Made by a program: the position numbers and the translations under genes. A DNA stretch of 64,000 nucleotides, taken from Pochonia chlamydosporia 170 (taxonomy: Eukaryota > Ascomycota > Sordariomycetes > Hypocreales > Clavicipitaceae). Of the stretch, positions 10,657-21,314 are shown one piece after another. The notes below the pieces were generated by a model, which made no database searches, was not told where the DNA came from, and was given only the letters and a program-made list of their open reading frames with translations. Every line of letters starts with the position of its first letter. Position 1 is the first letter of the stretch. The stretch is taken from assembly GCF_001653235.2 (NCBI RefSeq), contig NW_019154046.1, forward strand, positions 248,001-312,000, read 5' to 3'.

Positions 10657-11703
10657 TTACGATCCTCCAGCAGCGCAAATACTTGCAGCCGCACCAACAT
10701 ACTTTTTGTAGGCATCAGGAACCGCAGACCTCTGAACCGCCTGGCAGAGCTTAGCAACATCCATAGTCTGCCAGCCTTTGATGGCCGTCATCCCCTTGAA
10801 AAAGGAGCTTGCCGAGCACGCAGCATCCATATCACAGCCAATGTCAGTGTAGTACATCGCCCGCTGCTGGAAGATGCCAACACTATCATGGTCAGAGCCC
10901 ATTCCGTCGTGGGGGTACTTAAGCGAAGCAGGTACGACGTTATTAGCTAGGATTCGTAGGCCAGACTAGATTCCTGTTAGTAATCGACACATTATCATCA
11001 AAGGAAAGCGTGGTGAGCATACCTCAGTGAGTCCAGTTGCTATGGCTGCTTCACAACCCTGCCGCCCAAGACCCTGCTTCTTGGTTTGGGCAATAATAGC
11101 ACGAGCATGGCCGGTTTGAACAGAGTTCAGGCCAGGAAGATTTCCAGAGCCTCCTCCAGGAGGAGGTGGTGGTGTCGTGCCAGCACATTGTCCAGTCACC
11201 ATCTTTGAGGTGCCAGTTTGGACATAGTAGTCTGCCACGAAGCAGCCATCTGTCGTTTTATCCCAGAGACTATCCCCGGAAATGGTTTCCCCTTGGGTCT
11301 GGCAAGATAGTTGAACCTTCTCTCCCTTTTTGTATTGTTTGACGACTCCGAAACTTGTTCCTGGCCCGGACCGGCAGTTGACGTCGTTGTCGTTGATGGG
11401 ATATCCGCCGCCGCTACCACCAGCATCACAAGCACCAGTGACCATGTTTGAGGTTCCCGTCTGCACATACCAGTCGGCTACATAGCAGCCGTCAGATGTC
11501 TTGTCCCAGAGGGTGTCACCTGAAACACTTTCACCGCGGGCTTGACATGTTACTTGAACGTTCTGTCCGAGCTGATACTGCTTGACGACAGGAAAGTTGG
11601 TTCCTGGGCCTGAGCGGCAGTTCACATTGCTTCCTTTGATGGGATATGCGTCTACCAAGGGCATGCCAAGCGCCACGGAAAGAGCAAGTATCGCAAGATG
11701 CAT
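10657..11703 (-). CDS. secreted double-SH3b protein with lysozyme-like C-terminal domain
   Basis: Two exons (11023-11703, 10657-10965) around an intron with donor GTATGC and acceptor ATCTAG give 329 residues. Residues 1-19 are a signal peptide. Two near-identical bacterial-type SH3 domains follow at about 21-92 and 101-173, each with VNCRSGPGT, a VKQY block, DTLWDKT or DSLWDKT, and DGC(Y/F)VAD(W/Y)YVQTGTS. A Pro/Gly linker (about 176-188) leads to a C-terminal domain, 190-329, with GLGRQGCEAAIATGLTESGLR, DSVGIFQQR and a CQAVQRSAVPDAYKKY stretch. That pattern matches lysozyme-like domains common in Streptomyces secreted proteins. Glu227 sits where a catalytic acid would be expected. It may bind or cleave bacterial cell wall (inference). 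A strong TATA box lies 113 nt upstream. Confidence 0.85.
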
Positions 11704-14236
11704 GATGATGAGTATGGATAGTATAATGAGCCAATATGGGATAGATGCGAGAATCTGATGATGTGTACACTTGTGTTGTTTCTGTTTGGTCTATAAAGCT
11801 GGGGAGACATGGACGCTTTTATAGACGGCAACCACGAAGTTTTTCGTATTGTATCCTTCTCATTTCTGTACAATATGTAGAATAAAAACGGTTGTGAGAT
11901 TAGCCTGCGACAAGCTCTGAGCAATGCTTACTTCGAGCTGAGGCCGAATAGCCGATGAACGATAGACTCCAGGGCCGAAAATAGATCTGTTAGCCTCACA
12001 GATTCTCGATGTCGGCACTGCAACAGCAAATCAGATGCTTGACACCCTAGTACCTGCATTCGTCCCAGTCTAAGGAAACTCATGGGCCCTCTTCCTCGTC
12101 GTCGGTCGCATTGGTCGGTCGGATCACTTCAACTTGCCCAGCGGGTTGAATAGTCAAAATCTCATTATCCTGGTTCTAGTCTCTTACATGAGAACAGCAG
12201 TCTATCCTCTTGTTTTACTTAGTCCCGCTGTCATCGCCTACATTCTCATCTCATCATGGTTCGCGGGGTCTATGGTTCCATTTCTGCCACCAGAACTGCG
12301 GAAACTCAAATGGTGTCAACGAATATAGGCACACAAGCCTAGTCAGCTTCCTGGCTAGTTGCTTACTATCATTAGCAAAGGAGCCTCGAAATGGGCTACG
12401 CTCTTTCAATCTCAAGTTAAGAAGCTCCTGTGCAAGTAAAAACGGCACATCGGCACCAAAGTGCGCCTAAGGCGGTGGGATGTTTAGACCGATGCACTGG
12501 CAACCCATGTAAGCACCAAGCCGGATCTGAAAGATGGCACTGGAAAAGCCGATTTGGCATAGGCTTAGGGAACTAGTCGTCCGGGCAAGGCACACAGTTC
12601 AGCCGCAAGGGTTTAGCCGGTTTTACAATGCAACCGATGATTGTGAATTATACCTTGGCTAACGATTGTCATGAGAGATTCTGGGAGTCCAGTTGCTGCT
12701 GTGCTTAGGTTGGTGGGACCGTGTAACGAGGCGGCCGGGCCGTTTTCACGCATAACAAACAGCTACGGTTTAGAATGGACACTCATCTGACGAAACTTAT
12801 TTGTGGTTATTGATGAACTGAGGCTGCTCAACAACAGATCTTCGGAAGGTGTGAGAAATGCGAATTCTGTACGGAGAATACTGCACTTGCTGAGACTTGG
12901 TTATTACTTGATGTTGCGGCAACAGATGAGCATGGCCCAGAGTCTCAGACCTAGCCACAAGAGCAACATTTATTACGAGGTCAAATCATGGAACGCTGTA
13001 GCATACCAGAACATCTGGGACGGCTTCATTCCTTCACAACATTGGGTGACATTATGCTTTTGTGTGATCTGTTATGAAATAAGATTATGGTGACGCAATG
13101 TGGCCGGGCAAGAGGGAACTCTACGTTAATGCAGAGAGAAAGTCTAAGTATATTTCGTTGACATTTGTTCTTGTGCTATTGTAGGCACAGTACTACCAGA
13201 TCAACCACCAAGACGTAAAGTTGCAAAATATTCCGTTGACAGCCTCACGTGGCCCAGTTGAATCTCCCTTTAAGCCCAGGCCGGACAATTTCAATCCCCT
13301 TTATGCAGTGAAAATAGCCGCGCCCAATAATTGGGTTGCAACAAAACGAGGGGGCGAGGAAAACCGCGTGTTGAAGCAGGCGGGTCGTGTCTTGTTGGCC
13401 ACAATCCAACGTACATATTTGACGTACCAATCATTTTAGTTTACGAGGTCACCTAACAGGTGTAATGGTCAAGGTAATACGGGGCTGAAAAAGTAGAGGG
13501 CAAATTCGTTGAGTGTAACTGGACGAACCATCAGGTCTGTGGCAGGCTGGCCAGGCATGGAGGCCATTGCTCAAGCCTTGTGTTATTCAAGCGATGGCCA
13601 CAGCAGTGCAAGCTTGGGCAGTAATTGTAGGACCTTCTGAGTTCGTGGGGTTCTTAACGCGTCTTCTCTGCTCAGACGGTTAACACTTCGACTCCAAATC
13701 TAAGAAGAACAAGTTTCTCAGGAGACCCTATGACCGGGAAACTCACCTATCTCCGGCATCTTTTCCCTAAGCTGAAGTTTGGCAATATTGACTTCTTCAG
13801 GCACAAATCTAGCGGGGGAAAAGGCCAGAGCTTCGTTGCACACTCTCTACAGACCCAACCGTGTTACACTACGTCGGCGCTTCCATATTAGTGCCGATTG
13901 GTGACGGCTAGTAACAGGTGAAGAGTATTGCAGGATGGCATATGCATGTCTCGCCATCTTTGGAAAGTCTGAAGCGCGCACAGCGCCGTCCCGTCCGTTG
14001 TGTCCTCCAAGCTATTCATATATGTAAATTTCCGAACATGCGAAACCCCTACACAACGGTGCTGAATGCTGCGCAGGGAATTATTCCCTTTTCTTTGTGC
14101 CATCGCATCCAGAAGAGATTCCGGCAAGAACTTACTTCTACATTCACACTGCGAAACCAATCGACAACAATCATCACATACTCTGACCACGACTACGGAG
14201 TGCTGCTGCTAGGGACAACTCTCGTATACCAGCGAG
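11704..14236. other. long intergenic region
   Basis: About 2.5 kb between divergent genes. Frames are short and without family resemblance or usable splice links. It holds the promoter of the SH3/lysozyme-like gene at the left and that of the ankyrin gene at the right. No tRNA, repeat or transposon feature is recognised. Confidence 0.45.
11816..11823 (-). promoter_or_regulatory. TATA box of SH3/lysozyme-like gene
   Basis: On the minus strand this reads TATAAAAG, about 113 nt upstream of the ATG at 11703. A second TATAAA-type stretch on the plus strand near 11791 is less relevant. Confidence 0.55.
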
Positions 14237-17200
14237 ATGCGGCGGCTTCTGTTACAAGTCGTGTTCGTAGCCACTCTCTTCGGAGAGTTGGGTCGCGCTG
14301 GGCCGGAAGAAGACTTTGCCAACAACCTTTTCTCAGATTTGGGACCGTATGTTATGCACGAATAGAATTTTCAGACAACCCTAGAAGAACGACCTGCTAA
14401 TTAATTACAGTCTGCTAGCCCTATTCGGTGAGAGAGTAACAATGCAGTTCATGAGCGAAGCAATGGGATGGGCAGACAGTGTTATTCTAGCCATGGCCCC
14501 GATAGGTATTCTTACAATCATTGTCGCTGCCATCAGGGTGTCCGGGCCCTTGTGGTTGAAGGCTTTGATTGGGAGGGCGAGAGAAAACGTGTCCGTTGCC
14601 GAGATGGAATTAATGTCATCGACTTCTGAAGAGGTTTGTGAGCTCTATAACGGCCAGAGCATTGTTAGGTGCCAGGGCAAGCCAGAAATATGGGAGTTCA
14701 TTCTTCTGTTCAAGAAGTGCAATGAAAGAGCATCCGATATGCCCCCAAAGATCGAATTCAAGACGCTTTCGGAGGCTGTGAGAGACGGTAGTATCGTTGA
14801 TGCAAAAGGTAAATCGTGAACTAGCCAGTTTTATTTCAGCAGATTACTGACACAACGAAAGAGAGGGCGGATTGGAAAAAATTCTGGCGGAATGGTATGT
14901 TCAGCTTTTCCCATGTTTCCCATTTACTTGTGGACACTTTATGAGGCACCCAAGAGATGGGACACGTCAATATTCCCACGAAGTATTAAGTTCTATTCAG
15001 ACTGATTTATTATCCCTCTCTAGTTCTCGCCATATTTGGTCTCAACCCAAAACGGCCATCGTCAGATACAGAGGCTGCAAGGAACGCGAAAATACGCTGG
15101 AATCCAAAGAAGCCCCATCAGTGGGATCTGACAGTTATTCGAGACATCACACCAGCTGCACCAAACATTGCTCTAAATGGCCATAGTCAATTTAGCCGAG
15201 TTCAAGTGCACGCGACAGCGTGTTTTGCAACCCTCGTGCAGGCCGGTTTGCTAATCTTCTTTGGCATCATCACTTACCACCCTGATATCAAGCAGAACTA
15301 TCTAAAAGACAGCCAGCCCGTGGGAAAATCCGCGTTTCCTTTGGTTGCGAGTGGTACGGCCCTGCTGGTCTTGGGGCTGCTTGTATGCGCCCATGTGGTC
15401 GAAGATAGCACGACAGAGCATCGGTATGAATTATCCGATGAATGCATCCTTGCCCAGATGATATGGGTTCAGCGTGGCCAAACTGTTGGTGATCAAGTTT
15501 TCAAACCCTATGCGACATTGCCTCGATCGTGGCGTACCATTATTACCACTTCACGACGGAGAGTCAGACAACGCAAGAGCGATTCGTTTGCTTTCGCACA
15601 GTCTGGCAGTATGACCAACCCTGACAATACGACGGATGAAGCGGCTACGGCCCCTAGTGTCGCTGGTAACGACGCGTCCTCCAGTAAAGAGGCTGTCAAT
15701 GCATTTGCTACAACCCAGGAGTCAGTCCCGAATAAACATTCAAAATTTGCCGCGAAACGGAACCTGACGATGATAAGAACCTGGATGGTGGAACATGGAG
15801 CCGAGGTAAAGACTGTGACTGGTGTTGGTCTTAGTCTTACAGGCTTCGTCGTGCAGTTTGTAGGGTTAAGGAATATGAGCTGGGCCGCATCGATCGCACA
15901 ACTGAGTGGTGTGCTGATCTTGGTGGGTGTCAGGGCTTGGGTTCGACGAGGCATTTCTCAGCCCCTTTCACATCAACAGCTGACTCCCAAATTTGAGTTG
16001 GAATGGCTAACTCTGGTACTAAATATTTTAAAAATTAATCCTGGCTCTTGTTTCGACATCCTACGAAAAGATTTACTACGCAAACGAACGGCGGAACATC
16101 GAGGAGAACCTCAACATCTTCTCGACGACATATATCCAATGCCTTGGGGTGTCAATACAGACCTGAATCAGGATTACTGGCCACTCATACCAGAGAGAGA
16201 CATGGACCAGGCACTAGGTAACACAACTAAGTCATCCTCTCAGTCCATTCTAGAGATACACCGAGAAGTATGTGAGCTGTCACGCTGCCGAAGTGGGTGG
16301 TGCTTTGACTTGGCCATGCGTCTTGCAAATTGCATGGAGTTAGCTTTGAAAATTCTGGTTGCATCTCAATTTCAGAATGAGAATTCTTTAAAATGGTTCG
16401 TTCAAGTACACAGCAGTCATGACGACGCACCTCATTGGATCCCGCTTCACTTGCACCATGATCGCCAGTCGAACTCATGGAAAGTTGGAACTCATGAGAT
16501 AGCATCAGTACTAACTTTTTGGGTATACTCTGCGCGCACATGTTCTCAAGGAGGCAGACATTGGAGTGCCAATAGCGAATTCAACCACCCCAACAAAACC
16601 AACGAGACATGGACTCGAGATACCGGACCTGAATCACCGCAAGGACTTAGACTATTGGGACCAGGCAGAGCTATTCCCAGGTATCAGCTGATGCAAGACC
16701 TTCAATGGTGGGTCCCCAGTGATCTGGATGAGATAGTTGATGTACGTAGGATTAGTGGTTCCGATGAGATCAAAACAGCCGACGCTGAAGCGGATGTATC
16801 AACAGTCAAGGTTTCTAGCAGTCAAGAGTCCGGATGTTCTTTGTACTGTACTATAGACGGCATCAAATGTCATTCATACGGAAACGAGTGGACATATCAA
16901 CGACGTAAAGTCAGAATGGATAGCTCCAGGAGAAAGTTGGGATTGCCTGGAACAGATTTACTTGCCAATCATGATAGCGCCATGCAGAATTTTGCAACCA
17001 TCTTGGGAGATGACAGCAGATGGATGGATGCCAGCACTCATCTGGCTGTGGAATCTCATGACGACATTGAGCTTACATATGCAAAGACGTTGCTCTGGTT
17101 GTTTTTGCGGTCCGTAGCCAAGACACTTTGCCGGCCCGTGGCAGGGCAAGTAGAAACTCGGACAACGAGGGAGGGCTATCTTCTCTTGTGGCACAAGGAT

Positions 17201-19237
17201 ATAGCCGAGCTGGCCGAACGAATCCAGCAGAATGGACTTGGCACACCCCTTGAGGCGTACCTGAGTATCGTATGCCCTCTTAGCATGGAAGAAAAGCTAC
17301 CCTTCCCGCAACCTATCTTCGATTTGGCACTTTCAGAAGCAAGCAAAATTCGCAAACGCGACGGGATTTTGGAAGCCGGGGTCCCGTATAGCTGGCTATG
17401 GCAGCAATGTCAATTCTTCTGTGAAAGTCAACGAGGAATATACGCAAGAGGAGTGGCATGTCTTTTGGAGTATCTCAAAGACGTCTATACGCAGCAACAA
17501 GCCTATGCACCCGTGACACACAGCATTGATGCCCCATCCTTGATATTGCAACGTCAACAAGACACGATCATTGGAGTTCTTGTGAGAGAACACAACCTCG
17601 GCAGCCGGATCTTATCTCAATTATTAATGCTTTACAACAATCGGCGACACCCATGGCCGGAGGGTTTGCATTGGATTCATACCGCTTCGTGCAGTGACTC
17701 GATAGCACCGTGGGAGTGGACCAAGGAGCTGGGAGTCTGTGACCTACGTCGTCTAGAGATAGAGGGCTCAGTATCCCGTGGATGGTTCCGACAGGGTCAG
17801 TTAGCCGAGTTCCCTGATTCTCGAGACGCGGCTGGGTGGACTCCGGTTCATTACCTGGCAGCAACTGGATTTGAATCTGATTATGCTTATGATGACTACG
17901 CAGGCGAGAAAGATCTCCGAGGCTGGACACCTCTGCACTATGCTTGCTGGTATGGGCATGACGCTGTTGTGAGACAACTTTTGTCCCGCCGTGAAACCGA
18001 CAGTTGGTGCCAGGGCTTCGACGGAGCAACCCCCTTTCATTGTGCGGTGCGAAATGAAAATGTGAAGGTGCTAGCAGAGCTCTTACAGCAGCAGAAGCAG
18101 CAGATGAATGGTCCGAGAGGGCTCAGAAGAAGAGGACTGGGACAGGATATCGGGGTCCATGCTGGGCATACGAGCATGAATTGCCTCCCTCAATCCGTCC
18201 AAGATCATGAGGGGCGAGCGCCGATCCACTGGGCTGTTCTGGCGGGCAACCTAGAAGCCGTTGAGAAACTGATAGATGACAGAGAAATCAAGGATGACGG
18301 AGGGAACGCAGCGTTGCACCTGGCTGCTCTAGAAGGCAGAAGAAGAATTGCAAACGTTCTTGTTGGTGCCGGAGCCGACGTCAAAGCAAAGAACAGATCC
18401 GGTCAAACACCATTGCATTCAGTCACGTTGCGCCTCGCAAGACAGAATGCTCTGAGGACACGGACTGTTACCACAGAGTGTGGTGATGCCATAGTCGAAG
18501 GGAGTGTTGATATCTTGGCCGTTTTTAGGGCTTTGAGTGATAAACTACTGTTGCCATGGTCGACTGAAGACGAATGCAATGAGTTGGTTAAGTTGCTCAT
18601 CGAGGCAGGGGCTGATGTTGCCGCAGAAGACACTTTCAAGATGACAGCGTTGCAGCTGGCTGTTTATGGCGGACGGATAGAACCGGTGAAAGCCCTCGTC
18701 CATGCCGGGGCTGGTGTAAGGGGGGGTTTAGTATGTGCGATGCCGCCTGTGCAAATCGCTGCCATGGCTGGAGCAGCGGATATTGTGAAATTTTTGATCT
18801 CGCGGGGAGCCGACATCAATTCAGTGTGTGGGATCACGACATACAAAGGCAATTGGAGACAAGTAACAACACTTAACATCGCCAGACGAAGGGCCCACAC
18901 AGAAGTTGTCCAGTTGCTCGAGGCGGCCGGTGCACACAGCTTCAGCTGGGATACGTCCAAGACTGACTTCATCAAACCGCCAAACTCCAATCCAGAAGTC
19001 GTCGTGACTTCTCCACCGGGGGACGAGGTGCACTCCGACTTAGAAGAAGAGGTGCATTCCTACCCAGAAGGCGAGGGACTTATCTATGCTGGCAGCGAGT
19101 TGAGCGTAGAACCAGTGAATATAATCGGAGAACGCCAAAAGTCGATGCCGCAAGGACGACACCATGGTAACAAGCTCACTTCGTGGCTCAGATCACGGGG
19201 GGTAAGAGCAAGAAAGCCCCAGAATGATGAGACTTGA
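14237..19237 (+). CDS. large ankyrin-repeat multi-pass membrane protein
   Basis: Four exons (14237-14346, 14411-14808, 14862-14894, 15024-19237) join in phase to give 1584 residues. The 33-nt third exon is needed to keep the frame. The N-terminus has a signal-peptide-like segment (MRRLLLQVVFVATLFGELGR), then PLLALFGERVTMQFMS and a membrane segment at about 55-82. Further hydrophobic segments lie near 242-266, 284-306 and 441-490. The middle has no motif I recognise. Ankyrin repeats cover about 1114-1484 (for example RGWTPLHYACWYGHDAVV, GNAALHLAALEGR, KFLISRGADIN), followed by an acidic and then basic tail. This is a lineage-expanded fungal architecture of unknown role, perhaps a membrane-tied sensor or scaffold (inference). 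It converges with the glycosyltransferase gene. Confidence 0.85.
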
Positions 19238-19787
19238 TGAATCCTGCCGGATACAGTGATACATTGCACTACTAATTGACTCATTTGTTTACCTCGAGCT
19301 CAATAGGGAGGCCGAAGCTAGTAACAAGACTAGACGAGAGAGCCATCTTGGTAGTCATATATAATCTCTGGAAGATATAAGATCGGTCCAGGTTGTAAAT
19401 ATAGCTCATTTTCATAACCTTACCGCATTTCCTCTAACACCATCTGTAACTTGAATCACCTCATAACTGAGCCATGCAACCCGCCGAGCAATTTGATAGC
19501 TCGGTCAAACTACAACCATTCCCAGTATACAAAGGCATATATACGAACGTAAAAGCACAATCATCACCAATAAACACCTCAAGGTAAAAGAAACAACAAG
19601 ATTCATGTTGGTATAGAATGCACCCGTAGATGTAAACCCTAAGCCCCAAACAAAACAAAAATGCCAACCACTTGACAAATAAAAGCCCAGTCTACGCTAC
19701 AACGCCGTTAAAATGTCGAAAACCACGATGTCCACCCACAATTAAGCATTACGACACGCCACTCAAACAGCCTGACTCCCAAAAGCC
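19238..19787. other. convergent intergenic spacer
   Basis: Tail-to-tail spacer between the ankyrin and glycosyltransferase genes. No gene seen. Confidence 0.5.
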
Positions 19788-21314
19788 TCACTTCCAATCC
19801 CACCACAGCTCAACGACCTCGTCCTTGGGCAAATTCGCCTCCGAGGCATTCCCGCCGTGGTCCAGCTGTTGAAACCCAGAATCCGCCGCCCGATGAACAT
19901 AGACCTGTCGTAAGTTGTTGCCGACAATCTCAGCATCAAGCAGGAGATAGCTCTTCTTTTCGCCTTTGGGAACCTTTTCCCGCATGGGACCCAGACTCCA
20001 TTCCCATGAGGATGCGTCGCTGCCCCAAGTCGTTTCCATGCGGTTGAGCTGGAGGGTCTCGGTGCCCTTTTTATACACGGCGATGCTGTATCCGTTTGAT
20101 AAGATGGTGTCGGGGCCGAATCGCCATCGCTGGAGGACACACCCGCCGCAGAATTGAGCTACTTTGGCAATCTTATCGACGGGGGCTTGGTGCCATGTCT
20201 TCCAGTGGTGTAAACTCAGGGGAAGATTGCCGGATTCGTAAAAACCGCTCACGTCGCCGCTGAAATCGAGCTGGTGTAGACCGTTAATCTCGGTGAAATT
20301 CGTCCCCGTCTTATCCTCCACACAGTATCTGAGCATGCCGTCGCCCTCGCGAATCCTACTTTCGTTGAGACATGCTTCCACATTCGGTTCGAGGAGCTTC
20401 AACAGCGGTACCGACAAAAAGATGCCTCCACCGCCGTAGGCCATGTGTCCGTGGAAGCTGACGGCGTCACTGTTCTCGGAAAGTCCGCCAACGTAGGCGG
20501 GAATCGAGGCATCCTGCTTGTCAAACGTCTGAGCGACGGGGTAAAGCGACGGGAAGAAGGTGTCGTCATCGATAATGACGCCCCATTTCGTCTTGGCATC
20601 CGCGTGGTTGAGGAGTTCACGCACAGCAATAAAGTGCTGCTCGTTGACGCCAATGGACAGATTCGCCGGTCGAGTCCCGACAAAATGGATTCCGGAATGG
20701 TTATACTGCGTGCTCAACGCCCTCATCTGTCGCTTGGAGAATTCTGCGTCGGTTACAATAGCAAGAAGCCTTGCCTTTGTGTTTCCTAGCCAATGCTGGA
20801 ACTGGGGAATCGAGTCCCTTAGCCGTTCTGATGACGATGCGACACCGAAAATGAACTCTGAGTAGTCTCGTCGTGGAAATTGAAGCGGCACTTGGACAGT
20901 AATTGGGTCGCAAGCTGCGTCGACCGGGCCTGCACCAGCACAGGCACGGTTTAAGTCGACAACATGGTTACTGTCAGCTTGAATCAGCGGCTTGGGGTCG
21001 CTGGCAATGATGTCTCTAGATATCGCGGCGTTTCGTCGGGCATGAATACATCGCTTTTGGTAGACAACATGTCTGGTGAGGTTGTATTCGGAGCGCCGTA
21101 AATAGTCGAGATCCGGTCGACATGGTTTAGGAACTCGCAACTTCTCGGGCAGAGCAGCTTCTAATCCGAGCGGCAGCGCATATTGCAATCGAGATTCTGA
21201 CCGCTCGAAGGCGCCGAGCGCAAGTAGTAGTAGGAAAATACAAGAAAAAAGAACAACGGCCGGCGTCCTTCTGCGAATGGGGACCTTGAATGGCCGAACG
21301 GCGACTCCCATCAT
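19788..21314 (-). CDS. type II membrane glycosyltransferase, GT31/Fringe-like
   Basis: A single exon encodes 508 residues. A short basic N-terminus is followed by one membrane anchor at about residues 18-36 and a lumenal stem, the layout of Golgi glycosyltransferases. The catalytic core includes FIFGVASSSERLRDSIP and the metal-binding DDD at residues 249-251 within GVIIDDDTFF. A GGGGIFLS loop and the later FSGDVSGFYE stretch also fit Fringe-like members of GT31. Such enzymes transfer a sugar from a nucleotide-sugar to glycoproteins or glycolipids; the substrate here cannot be told. Five possible N-glycosylation sites are visible. The upstream region is long and contains a short GTC trinucleotide run near 21504-21516. 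Confidence 0.85.
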   Translation of the reverse strand: MMGVAVRPFKVPIRRRTPAVVLFSCIFLLLLALGAFERSESRLQYALPLGLEAALPEKLRVPKPCRPDLDYLRRSEYNLTRHVVYQKRCIHARRNAAISRDIIASDPKPLIQADSNHVVDLNRACAGAGPVDAACDPITVQVPLQFPRRDYSEFIFGVASSSERLRDSIPQFQHWLGNTKARLLAIVTDAEFSKRQMRALSTQYNHSGIHFVGTRPANLSIGVNEQHFIAVRELLNHADAKTKWGVIIDDDTFFPSLYPVAQTFDKQDASIPAYVGGLSENSDAVSFHGHMAYGGGGIFLSVPLLKLLEPNVEACLNESRIREGDGMLRYCVEDKTGTNFTEINGLHQLDFSGDVSGFYESGNLPLSLHHWKTWHQAPVDKIAKVAQFCGGCVLQRWRFGPDTILSNGYSIAVYKKGTETLQLNRMETTWGSDASSWEWSLGPMREKVPKGEKKSYLLLDAEIVGNNLRQVYVHRAADSGFQQLDHGGNASEANLPKDEVVELWWDWK

